Of a stretch of 64,000 bases of DNA, positions 1 through 13,600 are shown one piece after another. The position numbers were made by a program, and so were the translations under genes. The notes below the pieces were generated by a model that was given only the letters and a program-made list of their open reading frames with translations, was not told the origin of the DNA and did no database searches. Source of the stretch: Scortum barcoo (Eukaryota > Chordata > Actinopteri > Centrarchiformes > Terapontidae); assembly GCA_023238725.1 (NCBI GenBank), contig CM041546.1:21460085-21524084 (forward strand), in the 5' to 3' direction. Position 1 is the first letter of the stretch; every line of letters begins with the position of its first letter.

Positions 1-401
1 TCCGGTGTGAATGCACGTGGCTTTGAATTTTGAGGGACTGGGCTCTTTTGCGTCTTCATCGTTAACAGGAAGAAGTGCTGCTTTCCCGCACTTTCGCTCT
101 CTAGCGCTCTTTCTCTACCTTGTTGACTCAATCTGAAACAGCTTTTGGATCTCATCTATTTCCTGGTTTTACACCGCACCCCTCCTCTCTTCTTTAAAAA
201 CTGTTCACATCTCTCTCATTTCCCCCCACACGCCCTCTCCTCTCCTCTCCTCTCTCTCCTCCTCTCTTTTGACCACCTTTCCTTTCCATCTTATCAAATT
301 CCATTGGGTGGGGAGGGGAAGTGAGGGGTAGATCCGCCCACATGAGTAATCATTCATGCTATTTTAGCGTTGTTCTCAGCTGGGCAGCAACATCCACCTG
401 C

Positions 402-459
402 AAAAAAAAAAAAAAAAAAAGGAAAAAAAAAAAAAACAGAAAGAAAGAAAGAAAAAGCT
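402..459. repeat. A-rich low-complexity tract
   Basis: Two adenine runs separated by GG grade into (GAAA)n-like units. It is simple sequence and produces a meaningless Lys-rich open frame. Confidence 0.9.
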
Positions 460-850
460 CCCAATACAGAACAAATCTTGTTGCGTCACTGGATCAATAT
501 AAAGTCAGAGACATGAAAATGGCACTACATCACAGCACAAACATAGTTAAATCATGCTTATAATAGCTAATTCACCAGCAGCAGGGAGGATGAAGATAAA
601 GGTAAATGGCTGACTCCTGCTGTTGTTAGTTCTGGGTGTGTACAGTGTGTGTCTTTGTGTGGGGAGGGGTTGTTGAAAAGTCCTCTCAGTATAAAGGGAA
701 GGTGACTGATTGAGAAGTCCCAGGTTGTGTTCTGTTGCTAATATAGTTATGTGGCGTAATCGTGCAGTAATAACATCATAATCCCATCTGGAATGAGAAA
801 CTGTGGACTGTGTGCTACAGTGATTGAGGCCATTTCCTGCGTGTATGTAT

Positions 851-889
851 GTGAGAGAGAGAGAGAGTGTGTGTGCGTGTGTGTGTGTC
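851..889. repeat. (GA)n then (TG)n compound microsatellite
   Basis: A GA dinucleotide run passes directly into TG repeats with a few interruptions. Simple sequence, no gene. Confidence 0.85.
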
Positions 890-979
890 TGTGGCAGTGC
901 ATTTTAAGCAGCGGTGACTGCAGGAGGCAGCCTGATGGATACAGGATCATATCATACTGCAGCGCTTACATTGTCTTCA

Positions 980-1053
980 GTCCTCCTCCTCTTCTCCTCC
1001 TCCTCCTCCTCCTCCTCCTCCTCCTCCTCACCTCCTCCTCTCCTCCTCCTCCT
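980..1053. repeat. (CTC)n trinucleotide microsatellite
   Basis: CTC/TCC units run for about 70 bases with few interruptions, giving poly-Leu, poly-Ser or poly-Pro in the three forward frames and poly-Arg in reverse. The strand is purely pyrimidine, a polypurine/polypyrimidine tract that could adopt triplex DNA. Confidence 0.9.
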
Positions 1054-1710
1054 TCACCCTCCCCTTCTGTCTGCCTGCCTCTCAGCAAAATTATTATCAC
1101 TCTAAAAAAACACACACACACATACACACTAGCCGTGAACATGCACAGATGCAGGAGCAAGTGCAGCCACATGCAAGTATATGCGCATTCTTTGCATGAA
1201 CACTTATGGAAAAACATGACACGCATTGAAAAAGTACATGAGCTGATTGCAGGAGAAGTGCACCCATGTAAACGCACACTCAAAAGGTAGCTGCATATTC
1301 CCTACGGCAAAAGTACTGCCCCCCCCCCCTTGCATACAGTACACATATACTCCCCGGCTCATTCAAAGGCAGCCATGCATGTACAGAGACAAGAGAGCAA
1401 ACAAGCGAACAGCCATTAGGGATACACTGAGAATATCACAGCATGGGATTTCATCATCAAATCTTATGTCATTTTGCGAGTGTGTTGCAGGGCTCACATG
1501 AGGATCCTATGTCTGACTTACACAAGGCAAACAGGAAGTCGGGCAGGGAGGCTTTCTTTTGCCGGTGACAGCGACCCTGTTCCACACAGCTTGTCACAGA
1601 GGGAAGGGAAGTGTCCACTGCTGCTCGTAGCCCTTTAATTCAAACACAGAGCCGGCTCTGTCTGTCCTCAGGTTCAAAAGAGAATGAGAGGAGGGAGAGG
1701 GTGTTGGCAG

Positions 1711-1732
1711 CGTGTGTGTGTGTGTGTGTGTG
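1711..1732. repeat. (TG)n microsatellite
   Basis: About ten uninterrupted TG units. Simple sequence. Confidence 0.85.
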
Positions 1733-4700
1733 GTAGGTGGGCAGGAAAAGGTGCCTAAAGTCTGTGTATGTTGTGTATATGCTGGTGCGTACGCCTGCCT
1801 GTGTATCAGCCAGCCTCGCTGTATACACTGTCACACACTGCAATTTGAAGCCACCTCTGTTGTGCTTTACATTGTGTCGCCTGCTGCATTTGTAACAAAA
1901 GCTGCTTGTACTCATGCATATATGGTGTCCAATGGCGCTAGTTAGAAAGAACACTTGTATAACAAACATCCTTTTTACTGACTTCTCTAGTATCGCTTCC
2001 ACTTTTCTCATCAGGTAAAACAAACCTGTCATCATTTATGTGAAGACTACATTTTAGAAAGAATGCATGTTTTATTACTTTTCTAGACATGTATGGCATT
2101 TGTTGGGGTTTAATTACATCTAAATCACACATGAGATTAATCAATGCTCTGTCCTTATTTTTAAAAATCCCTTTTTTTTTTCAATAAATGTTGTGTGCAT
2201 TTATGCAGGCTAATATTCTTTTAATCAAGCCAAGTTGCTGTTTTAACAATATTAAAGTCACGCTGCATTTTAAAACACCTCAACAAGGATAATGCTTGTG
2301 ATGAAAGCTGTCATATTACCGTTCTGTTTATTTGTGTGATGATGTTGTAATTAACACATTGCCCTGGATGTGTTGCCTGTTTGACATTGTGTCTGACATT
2401 GAATCTGGCGGTAGACAACCGCTCAGAGGCATGTGATGGGTATGCCGGTGAGAGGCTGGTCTAGACTCCAGGCGACACACCATATGATATTGATTATCTT
2501 TTGTTTGGCTATCTCTGCAGCTCTTTGCCCTAAAGGACTTAACTCACATTATTGTCTGGCATGAGGCTCTATTACTCCAATTCAGCGAGCTCTCCAACCA
2601 GCGGTGAATGTGCTGCTGTTGAGATGTGTCCGTGAGATCCCATAACGAGGCAGCGACACATTTCAGTTTTAGTTCAACTTTTTTAGGATAAATCATCTTA
2701 ATGGGTTGAGTTAAGCATTACTGTGCCAGGGAAGCTCAGTTCTTGGGATAGTAAAAACAAAAGGAAATTTGAGTAACACTGAGGATCTCATGAAAATAAT
2801 AAGAAATCAAAAATATATAAATTACATTACCTCTTTGTAATATTAAATATGCATTCATAAGCTTAGAAGGTTAGGTAAATAACTCATAAGTACAGACTAG
2901 GCTTTGAAAGGATTTTTTCGTACTTTTCTGTTTCTTTCCCTGTGCTGCTTCAGTCGATATTCAGAGAATTATGAGGCTTTCAGATATACTGTTTGCTGTT
3001 TGGTTTGGCACCTGCTGTAAAGTGCAACACTTAAAAATATGTCAAGGCAGTGCATCAGATTTAGCACAGCAGCGTAAGTGTGCAGAAAAGCTTTATCTAG
3101 ATCTGTAAGCTCTCTAGAGTTTCATCACATCATATGATGCAAAGGTTCAACAGGCCCATGCACAAATGTATTGATTCAATACAACACCCTATAAATGAGA
3201 GGATATGTGTGAACGTGTGTTTTGGTGCGAATCTGAGGTGCTGACAGTGAGACGGCGATGTCACTTAGATCGGCTGTTTTCAAGTTTTGTTTTTGTTTTT
3301 TTTCAGGCGACCTATTTTCTGTCAAATACTCTGTCCTGGCCCCCGAGGTCACACAAAACGTTTTTTTTTTTTATGTGGTGCATACACAGGAACTTCTAAC
3401 TTAGGTTTGAAGTTCATTTCATGAATATTTCCGCACCTTGCTAAATGCTAAAGGAAGAAGATTCTGGATACTGACCTGCTGCTCTTTCTTACTTAAAAAA
3501 AAAAAAAAAAAAAAGCATGATGACAATTGAGTGCTGCCAACAGGCTTTTAACTACTATTACTACTACTTTTAACTACGTAACTACAGTTACGGTAAAGCA
3601 GCAATTCAGTTTCACCTATTGCTGAGTTCCACCAAATGCCAACAGGAGCCATATTCCATGCTAACAATGCACTGACAATTACTTTACATATTGCATAGAT
3701 CTCCCTCTCTGTTGTCATAATTGGGTTTCAATGCTGTAGTTCATAAATCCACCCTGAGCTGTACAGTAAGGCTTTGTTTATAACCTGTCTAAACCCTCAG
3801 ACTGCTTTCTTTTTCATCTGTATTTACCTTGGTAACAATTTGATGATCTATTTAGTTTTTTAAAAATAAAAGTTAAGGCTCCCTGACAATTATAAACCTG
3901 CATTATACAATCTGAGGAAAAAAAACAGAACACCTAAACTATTAAAGCATTTGTGCTCATCGTGTTGTAGTGCGCACTGCTGTGTGACGTAAAACAAACT
4001 ACAAAGATGTAGAGTGAATATGAGCATTTGCCGGATTAGAGCAGGTTCTAGTTTTTTGTTGACATTTCAAAAGTACCTGGGAAAAAAAAAAGCTTTCAGC
4101 AAACACCACTGACATGAGTACGTTCGGGTGACTCCCTGTGTCGCTGTTTCAGTTTATCGCGCGGCACTAATGACAGACCATGAAACATGATTTCAGCTGG
4201 AGGAGCTATAGAGTTCAGGCCCCATATTTCCTGCTTTGCAAACACTTACAAAATCTGAAATAGTAAAACCCACTCACCTAACCCTCGCCTCAAACACTCT
4301 CACTCACTCACAATCATACCCACCCCCATACTCCCTTCCCTGTCACTACTGAAAAGTTGAAAATGATATTGCCACTACAACCAGAAGTAGTATTACTGCT
4401 GCTGTTACTGCTATAACTACTGTTCAAAGTGACAGCAATAGCGGTTGTTTAGGTTCACCCTGTCCACACTAACATCATCGAAGGTATTCTAGTAATTCAG
4501 TATTGCACGGTGGTCTTGAGGGACTTGAGGGACACGCAGGAGGCAGATGTAAAAAGAACGGTCGGAATCACAGCAGCAGAGGTTGAGATAACCTGCCTCA
4601 GTCTTTTTTGTTATACCCTGATTACATCATTGTGACATCACCAGGGTTATTTTCTCAGGTTTGAAGATTAGAGACGAGTCACAGAAGATGATCCCACTGT

Positions 4701-5643
4701 TTTCACACAGGCATGACACTAACTAGTAACAGTGAACTGATCTGTGAGTAGATGTGTAAGATGATGCCACTTGTGCTATTTCATTTTTTTCCATTCAGCA
4801 CAAGAGATCTTAAGATCTCTTTGTAAAAAAAAAAAAAAATCGCCTGCTTCCTCGCTGAACCTGTTCACAAAGTTATTTATACCCTCATGCCTAAGTGAGA
4901 AATTCAGCATGTTTCTCAGAGTACAGATCGACCGGTGGTCCTCAGAAAGTAGTCGTATGTGTAAAAAAAAAAAAGGAATAACCTCATCAGGTAGGATTTG
5001 ACTTAGCTCATCCCTACTCGCTACGAATACAGGTGTGAAACATGTTACGGCGAGTCCATTTCACGTGTGATGTGAGACAGAGCACATGCAAGCTGTCATT
5101 CCAACCAAGACATACCGTAACGTGATTTCAGTTATTAGCTCCTCTCTGGCTGGGGGACTTAATTGCCCGCCGTGCTGTAGTTGTTGGTTAGAAACCTGCA
5201 TGCATGGCTTGTCTGATTTTTCTCCACACTGCGAAACATTCATCATACTCGGGTAAGATGAACTGAACAGTCAGCGAACATCTGAAATTGACACGGAGCC
5301 TTGACCCCGTTCTCCACTCACAGCAACTTAGTTTGCATTTACCAGCTTTGTGGTAAATAAGATACACTCACCTCGGAGTTGGAGCACATTTATCTGCAGT
5401 TGTGAAACTTAACAAATAGTTGTTTTGCAGCGCACAAAACACAGACGTCTTGAGTTGCCCTCCACTTATCTTGATCTTGCTAATTATATCCAAGGCATGT
5501 GTGTGTGTTGGTGTGTGCCTGTGTACGCAACTGTGTGTTTGACTTTCCTACTTATGCCACAGACAGCTGTTGTTTGTATTGCCCCAAGTGCTCAACCCGA
5601 CTTTGTAATTAGCCCTATCTGTGTTTTACTCTACTGAAATGAT

Positions 5644-5644
<1 letters not shown>

Positions 5645-5678
<34 letters not shown>
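5645..5678. repeat. (TG)n microsatellite
   Basis: Sixteen to seventeen TG units followed by a G-rich stretch. It faces a (CA)n tract about 90 bases downstream, so the two could pair. Confidence 0.9.
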
Positions 5679-5682
<4 letters not shown>

Positions 5683-5764
5683 GTGGTGGAGGGGGGGTGC
5701 ATGCCACCATCCCAATTCACAGCACCCTACCCACCCCCAATCCCTTCTGCAAAGTAGAGCCTGA

Positions 5765-5788
5765 ACACACACACACACACACACACAC
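5765..5788. repeat. (CA)n microsatellite
   Basis: Twelve CA units, the reverse complement of the (TG)n tract beginning at 5645. Confidence 0.9.
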
Positions 5789-6441
5789 TCACTCACAGCT
5801 CCAGCCAGTAACAATAGCTCCAACACAGAAGCCATGTTCAAAACAGCTGACATTGAAAAGTGTTTATGACCTCATTCCAAAAGAATTGAGGGCATATGGA
5901 GTGCCTGTTTGCATGTGGATCACACCAAAACAATGTTTATCAAAGTCTACCGGCATATCAGAGCTGCTTACACACACACAGAAACCTGTTGCACCAAGCA
6001 GCAGACCTGCCAACAAATCCTCTTAAAATGAATGCTAGACAATGAGGTCACATGAATCATGTTAAATTAGAGTGTTTCGCATCATCTCGGGGACTCGAAT
6101 ATGAAAGTTTAAGTTGAAAAACACAGGCCTCGTATAGGAAGGTGAGGGAGGAAATCATGGCAAGGCATGCATTTTTTTTTTCTCGTGAGAGGGGGGATGG
6201 GTGGCTTTTTAGATTGTCCCTCCTCCCTCTTCCTCTGTCTTTTTTTTCCTCTTCCCTCTCATCTTTGTTCAAGGGCTGCTCGACTAAAACAAGCCGCCCT
6301 GAATGAAAGTCATAATAAATGAGGCAAAAGTGGTCAGGGGGAAGAAAAAAAAAGTCGGCAAGACATTGTCACCGACTCGGAGCTGGTGTGTTTACTTGAG
6401 ATATTGTATATTATTATTGTGCGGTGGTAGTGGTGGTGCGA

Positions 6442-6511
6442 GTGTGTGTGTTGTGCTTGTGCGTTTGTGTGTGTGAGAGAGAGTGAAAGAATATGTGTGT
6501 GTGTGTGTGTG
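6442..6511. repeat. Interrupted (TG)n/(GA)n microsatellite
   Basis: TG-rich sequence with a central GA run. It generates only His/Thr or Val/Cys-rich translations. Confidence 0.75.
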
Positions 6512-8174
6512 CTCGCATGGGAATGAGTGGGTGTGGTGTCAGGGGAGTTGCAGAAAAGTGAACATAAATGAATGAATAAACACACTTATCTCCATCCTAG
6601 TTAACTTACTTAGAATATTCATACATTTAAAATAAAAATCAAAAGCAAAACTTTTACTGCTTTGTTGCGACGCTTCATCATTCATACTGGTTTTTATTCA
6701 TTTTCCCTCTATGAATAATAAATAAAAAAAGACTCGGGAAGACATTTATCATCCTCAACGTCACCACTGTTCCCCTTTTTTTTTTCCTTCTTCCCTTCAT
6801 CACACGTACAACAACAAGTGGCTCTGGTGCATCTCCTGCTTTAATGACTGCAGATGACGCACAAACACGTCTTCCCAGTCCATCTATATGCTGTGGGTAG
6901 GCAGGGGCACACAAAGCTCCTTCACTGAAGACTCTCCTTGCTCTCTCCGGCTCCCTCACAAAGCCTGCATGCCACTCATTTGTAAATCACTTAAAAGCAT
7001 GACAAATGTGCATTGGAAGTTTCAAAGCGTCCCTCTTGAAAGCGCGTGCGAGTTCTTTCATTCACACCCTTTCCCCCCCGATACACAGCCGTATTGTGCT
7101 GCCCAGACATATAGCTTGGCGTTTGGACGCATCGGCCTGAATGTGGAGCAGAAATATTTACTGTAATGAAAAGGCAATTTGCGAGTGCGAGTTAGTTATC
7201 TTTTGTTTTCTCCTTTGCGTTCCGAGAGAATAATGAGATATGTTTAAAGAGGCTGCTGGCAGGTCTGTGTAATTTGGCTGACTGCGTTCAGCGTTTCTGG
7301 TGGCCCGACAGAAAGGAGTTTTGTAGTTGTGAAATGATTTGAGAGCAGAGAGAATGTTAGACTCAAATCCAAAACAAAGGAGTCTTGTCCACAACACTAA
7401 TCCCACAGGGACGTTTGTGCCGTAGACTGGGAATTACTGTGTATTTCAATCATGTGATGGGCCATCAAGCAAGGTGGGGGGGGGGGGTGTACAGCAATTT
7501 TTTGGGGGGGTCTGAATGTACTCTAAGCTGGTGGGCAATGGAGAGGAATTTATATCGCCACAACAGTATTTCAATATGAAGATTGTAGAGTGTAACATAC
7601 TGTGTTACAGCATGTTAACGGATCATCTCATTTATACAAGAATGAGGGGGAAGCAGAGGGGAGTTGTACTATATTTACAGCAATGTAGTGGGAAGTGGGA
7701 AGATTTTTGAATGGGTCACGAAGGGGCCACTAATAAAAAAAGAATGTAACCAACATTAAGTGGATTATCTTCACTGCAGTGTTTCCTGTACTGTAAAGAC
7801 ACCTAAAATTTCAAAAAAAAAAAAAAATCTAAAAGTTCTTCAGAGCTGCACTATTATAGCTCAGTCCCAAAAATCTGTTATCAAGAGGTGGAAATGTTCT
7901 GGATCACAAGTTTAAAATATGCGTAGGGAGGTACACTCGCAGAAGACAATAATGTTTTACCTGCACTTGGATTATTTTTGGTGTAACACTGGTTCAAGGA
8001 GTGCGTCAAATGTGAGAAAGCTGGAATTTAAATGATCTCACTGTCTTCAGTAAACTCTCTCTTATGTGCAACGTTCATGTTTTATTATGTGCATTCAGGA
8101 TTCAGCAATTAGCAACAAAAAACATTTTGTTCTAGACAAAACATCTCATTAGATTGGGATTGAGGGCTGGTTAA

Positions 8175-8810
8175 CTTTTACTTCATAACTTACTGGTAAA
8201 AAGTAACTAAGTATTAACTACAAATTTTCAGCCCTTGTAATTTACTTGAGTACTTCTATTTCATGCTAGAAATACTGTACTTTTTACTCCACTACACTAC
8301 TAGTTACAAAATAAGGAAGGAAATATGCAAGGTGAAACCAGTAGTTTCCAGCCCTTTTGCCTTGTGACCTCTTGTATAAAAGCACCGTCTAATTGGAGTT
8401 GTCACATCTGTTAGCAGTTCCACCGAAGAGACAATTTTCCCTCCAAACATGATTTCATTTAAAGGACTGTTTAATACCCAAAGAGAGAAAATTATCTCTG
8501 AAAAAGAGAAAACTTCGGAAAAAGAGATATAAATGTGTATAGTAGGATGAACTTTTTTCTTATTCTCCACTCATTAATCATCAGACAACCCCTTAGAGTT
8601 ATATTTATAAAGCAGCTAAAAGTAGCTCTGACAAGCCACAACAGTACTTACATAATGAAAGATCCATATTAATCCATATTATTTACAATAATTACAAAAG
8701 ATCAATCACAGGAGCCATTTTAAGGCAGAATCATTTACTTATAATACTTTAGGTACAATTTGCTGATGATACTTGTGTCCTTTACTTAAGTAAGACCTCA
8801 GTATCTTCCT
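8175..8810. repeat. Diverged teleost interspersed repeat with 'tacttaagta'-type motifs
   Basis: The first part (about 8175-8310) contains AAAAAGTAACTAAGTATTAAC, TACTTGAGTACTTCTATTT and TTTTTACTCCACTACA. The last part (about 8590-8810) contains TACTTTAGGTACAATTTGCT and CCTTTACTTAAGTAAGACC. These strings are characteristic of a very common fish repeat family, usually regarded as a non-autonomous element. The assignment rests on recognition of these motifs, and the outer boundaries are approximate. No coding capacity is seen. Confidence 0.5.
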
Positions 8811-10618
8811 AACCAAACAAAGTGTGCTTGCCTATAGTTCATATCTTGTAGAAGGAGAGCTCTTGCATTGCTTTTGACAACATTTTCAATAGTTTTACCG
8901 CTGACTGGTAGACAAGTCTTGCAAATGTAATTATATGATTAAAAATATGTAACCATCCCCTTTCCGAACAATGCTGGCTGTCAACAATGACTGGATGTAT
9001 GACTGCCCGCTTACAGACTAGACAGTTATTACAGACACGAGACGAGACTTCGGTGCCAGTCCTCGCGTCACAGACAGTGAGACAGCGGGTGGGTCGACCA
9101 ATGGGTGAAGCTCCTGAGAAGCTGGACTTGCCATTTAAGGTTTGAGCCACTGGTGGTCCATCATGTGTGCTCTGTGTTTCATTGTTAGTGGTCTTGAAAG
9201 TTGCCGCACTCACAGGGATACTGAGATACTGTCATGCTGAAATGATGATGAGTTTTCAGTGCTTGACATTGCCAAAAGGGAAAGAGACAAGGAAAGCCTA
9301 TTTTTAAAATAGGTCAAAATATTAACTTATTATTCAATCATGTCTGCCAAAATAAATGTTACCAGTCAATAAACAATACAGTTATGATCCCAGCTTACAT
9401 ATCACTGTACTAACCCATTTTAATATTTCTCATCACCTGTCTAAGACCATGATTAAATTACAGCTCTTGTAGTTTGTTTTTATATTGAGGGACATAGAAC
9501 CATGTGAAATAATAACAGAATGTACTGGTTTGCTGACAGAACTGCTGCTAAGCAATTGTTGCCATCCTCACATAGAAACCCTGACAAAAGTGTAACACAC
9601 TGCCCGTGGAGGAATCACGCTGTACAGCTGTTAACTCCTGTATGGAACTCCCAGAGCACATGAGGTGTGCTTGTTGTTCTCATGAGCCGTAAGATACAGG
9701 AGGGAAGTCCGTGGCGTGGCTTTCACTTCACTTTTTAGTGTTATCTGTATCTTAATGAGACATTCAAACAGCCGGTGTCAATGGTTAACGTGTAAAATGA
9801 GCCACTTCTCCTTGACATCGGCCTGCAGACTGACTGGGAAATAAGAGATAATTTGGCCGGATCTATAAACTGTTTGAAGGGGAGCGGCACCTCTCACGCT
9901 ATACACCTGACAATTCAAATGGATGGGACTATCACATCTTCATGATTCACCCATAAATATGCTGTGATGAAAAATTAATGAGGTGTACTTTGTCAAACGG
10001 GTAAATTATTTATCCCCTGCACAAGATTTCAACACCTCCACTGAGCGTCTGGTCACTGGAACTGTTATGTATTCTGCTTCGCACGCACTGAAAAGGATTT
10101 CACAACACATCAAAGTTTTCAGCTCTTGTCCTCGGCTCCCTTTATTTCTGCACGCTGGTGTCTTTGTCCCCTGCACGCACACATACACATAATGCACATG
10201 TACGCACCTCTGCTCCCACACCCCCACCACCACCTCCCACCCACCCTTGTGTCTTTGTATGAGACCCCCGCCTCATTCCCATTGTCATGTTAATTACCTG
10301 TTTGCTCTGTTTTGCAGGAGCCCACCATCCATCAAAGCGTCTCCCAGCTTTTCATCTCACACAGTGCATCGCTACCTGTAATTAGGTTTTGGGCGAAGGA
10401 GAAGATGGATTTTGTTAGCGCCCTGCAGAGGGAAAAGAAGACATTAGGAAGTCTCCATGGCTGTTCTGGGACCAGCCTTTAATGGTGTCTAATTGATCTG
10501 AGCTGTCATGGGGCCACAGCTTCATGTGGTAGGAAGCTGATTATCCTTATGTGTCATCCTCGGTGCATAAGCATTAGCTCAGCACTCTGGCTTTTACAGT
10601 CCGATAAGGTGGGAGCGC

Positions 10619-10666
10619 GAGTGTGTGTGTATGTGCGCGCATACAGGTGTGCACGTGTGCGCGCGC
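10619..10666. other. Alternating purine-pyrimidine tract (Z-DNA-prone)
   Basis: TG repeats grade into GCGCGC and GTGCACGTGTGCGCGCGC, almost strictly alternating purine and pyrimidine over about 48 bases. Such sequence is known to favour left-handed Z-DNA under supercoiling. No function can be inferred here. Confidence 0.5.
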
Positions 10667-13600
10667 CCACAATTATGTGCATCTGTGTGGGAAAAAATAA
10701 CAACAAATTTTATATACTCTGCATCTGTGTGACTAAAAGGTGGGGGTGGGATCCTGTTTGTGCTTATGCCTATTATGTGCAGTTACAGATTAGTGTGCAC
10801 TGTATTGCTGTGTGTAAAAAGTGGTTACCACGTATGTGTATGTATGTCCGGGGTGTGTGGGGAGGTTATAAGTGTGCATGTTCGTATTTACAGCGGCTGA
10901 GTAGAGGCTGGGCTGCGGTCATAATAATTTAACATCCAGATGTGCGGAAGCTTGAGGGAAATCGATGCAGGCGATGGCTCCCAAGCAGGTGATGTGCATG
11001 CTGTCGTAATGCAGTGAGGATGGAGGGGGATTAATATTTAACAGTGATCTGGACCCAACAGATGGCCGTTGATAAAAACGTTGAGGAGTGTGAGGATGAA
11101 TTTACATCAAGGCCAGGTAACTGCAGCAAACAAGTAATATAGAAATCAAACAAAGTTTAATTAGAAGGGGACGATGATAGCATCTTTTTGTAACACTCTA
11201 TATTAAAGCCTGGGCACTCATATATGAGTATGTGGAAGAGCACAAAAGGTTAGGGAATGAGGGGTCTGAACAGTTTTCTATCTAAGAGGGACTTAAATAA
11301 ATTACACTGTAAACATTTTTAAATTACCAAATGAATGTCTCTTTTTGTTAACAAAATTTAAGTGCTGCACATAGTTTGGCTCCTTTTCAAAAAAACTAAG
11401 TCTGATTCCTGTTCATACCTTGTAATTATTCAACATGTGCTGGGTAATTTAAAAAAGCAGTATGATTTAGTTAAGGTCTCTTAAAGTAAGTGCTGTTTCC
11501 TCTCTTCTTCAGTTCTTCAGTTGGACCTATACAGCAGGTGTCCAGTTGACAGGATTAGATTGCATTAGTGATCAGATTACAAGCACGTAATCAGAATCAT
11601 CTGTTAAGTGTCCCTGAAAACATATAAACATTAATCCAGCGATTGTAATTTTTTTTTTTCTGTGTGTGTTTACTTCCTCATGCTATGTACTGTGGGGACG
11701 TCCGTGGTGCTCTGCTGACCTTCAGCATGAAATGAAAAGTGTCTGATGCCTCTGGTGTGTTTGGAGGGGCTTTCTCTTTTCCGAAGATGGACAGCCATGC
11801 ATTATTGATTACAAAACACTCCTGCAATGCTATTTCATCTTTCAGGCACAGCTGACTGTGAACGGGGCTTCATTTTAGAGCGCTTCAGATTTAGTTTGCA
11901 TTGATGTGTGCACCTTTTTTTTGATTGGCTCTGTGGTTTTGTTTGTGTAATGCTCAACTATGACCATCCACCCCACACCCACACAGCCGTCACCCACCCT
12001 CCCTCCCTGGCTTGTCCTCTCTCACCTCCTTTCCTTTCCACCCAGTGGGAGGCTAAATGGTAGATATGCAGAAACAACTCCCTTATCTTCACATCCCTCT
12101 GCGCAGTACGCTGCCAGAGAATTGCACAAGACAAAAGACAAAGGTAGGCAGGGGCAAACCTACGTGGAACAATGGGAGGGTGAAATACAATCTAATGGTT
12201 ATCACACCAACTCTGTCACCTCTTGCAGAATTTATTTGACTTTATTTTAAGCTTCACATCTGCATACTGAGACACTTTATGTGCATATAAATGTACTATT
12301 AAATCTTTATACAGGGCATATTGCAAAGTCTGTGTGTGTGTGTTCTATGTTCACACCCCGCTGCCTACATTTTATTTGTCCCTATATTCTAATTGCATAA
12401 ATATTGTCCACTAATTTCCCTGTCTCACTATGCTCTGCTTGTGTTATTTTGCACAACCTGCATGCTGTTACCGATATCTCATTGTAATTCATATTAATTC
12501 TAGTGCGTCAATTACTGCCTGTGAGATGTTAAATATTCATTTGCTCACTTCTTATTTATATTCTATATTTTTTCTCTCTCCTCTTTTGTCGCTGCAACAT
12601 TTCATATTTCATACGAATGAGGGTCATTGTGTTGTGTATGTGTATACTGTCTTGAATTTTCACACACACATAACGCAAAAAAAAAAAAACTACACTAAAA
12701 ATCCTTTTTTTCCTGCTCAAGAGCTACTAAAGCAGAGACCCAGCAGAGCAGAGAGTGTTGCTGTGCATGGCCTTACCTCCCCGGTCCCCCGTCGAGGGTG
12801 GTCACAGGAGAGGACGCCCATGGCGACCACGGCTGTCAGATGCTGTTTCCATGATGCCGAAGAATGATTGGTTTCATGGATCTGGACAGTGCTCTCTGAC
12901 AGCACAGGGGGACGCTCTGCCACACCTGGGAGAAGAAACAGTGGCAGGATGTGAAATGTTAGCGAACAAGGTCATTCTAAGGGTCATTTTAAGACCCGTC
13001 ACCCGTCTCCCCCGCCGTCGAGGAATTTACAGCCTCGTGCCACGTATGGAGAATATTGTGCCTGAATTTATCCTTTGTTTGACACAGGAGGCTGACTTAG
13101 GCTTTGTCTGCCTCTGCATGAGGTGGTGGTGAATCTGCAGACAACAATATCCCGGTTTGAAAAGGGAAAGACACAAGCCAAAATCAGCAAGGACAGCCTT
13201 CGGTGGTGTTTCTGTGAAGGGCCTGATGTCATTAAATTGCAATTGAAGCTGCTTCTGATTGCATGGGAGTTTTTTTTTTCACGAGACACCTCATCTGCAA
13301 AGTGCTGCAAACAAGCACCGCATTTTCAAGTCTGACTCATGTCTAGCCTAGTCTGTGGAAAAGCGCAGCCAGTATCATTGATGTCAGTGTTGTTGCTGAG
13401 GCTTGTTAGCATGAATGACAAGGCTACAGATGTGACTCAACAACGGCAGCTCCCTCACTCTCTCCATCGCTCTCTCTCTCAGCATGTTTTTCACAACATG
13501 AGTTTAGCATGTCTCCCAGAGAGGTGGGCTTCTTCCTGACAATCCCACTCCCAGAGCCCATGACAATTTTAATGATTGATCACTCTCCCCTTGACTGCGG

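Noticed and set aside
793..1290. Forward frame of 165 codons
   Set aside because: It is a translated (TG)n and (CTC)n microsatellite region; poly-Leu/Ser/Pro and Val/Cys runs, no domain.
5646..6026. Forward frame of 126 codons
   Set aside because: It begins in (TG)n and includes (CA)n; composition is that of simple repeats.
10317..10482. Possible exon after TTTTGCAG, open for about 52 codons from GAGCCCACC
   Set aside because: It has no recognisable domain, no partner exon with a matching phase, and ends in TAA without a family match. A chance open frame next to a good-looking AG is sufficient explanation.
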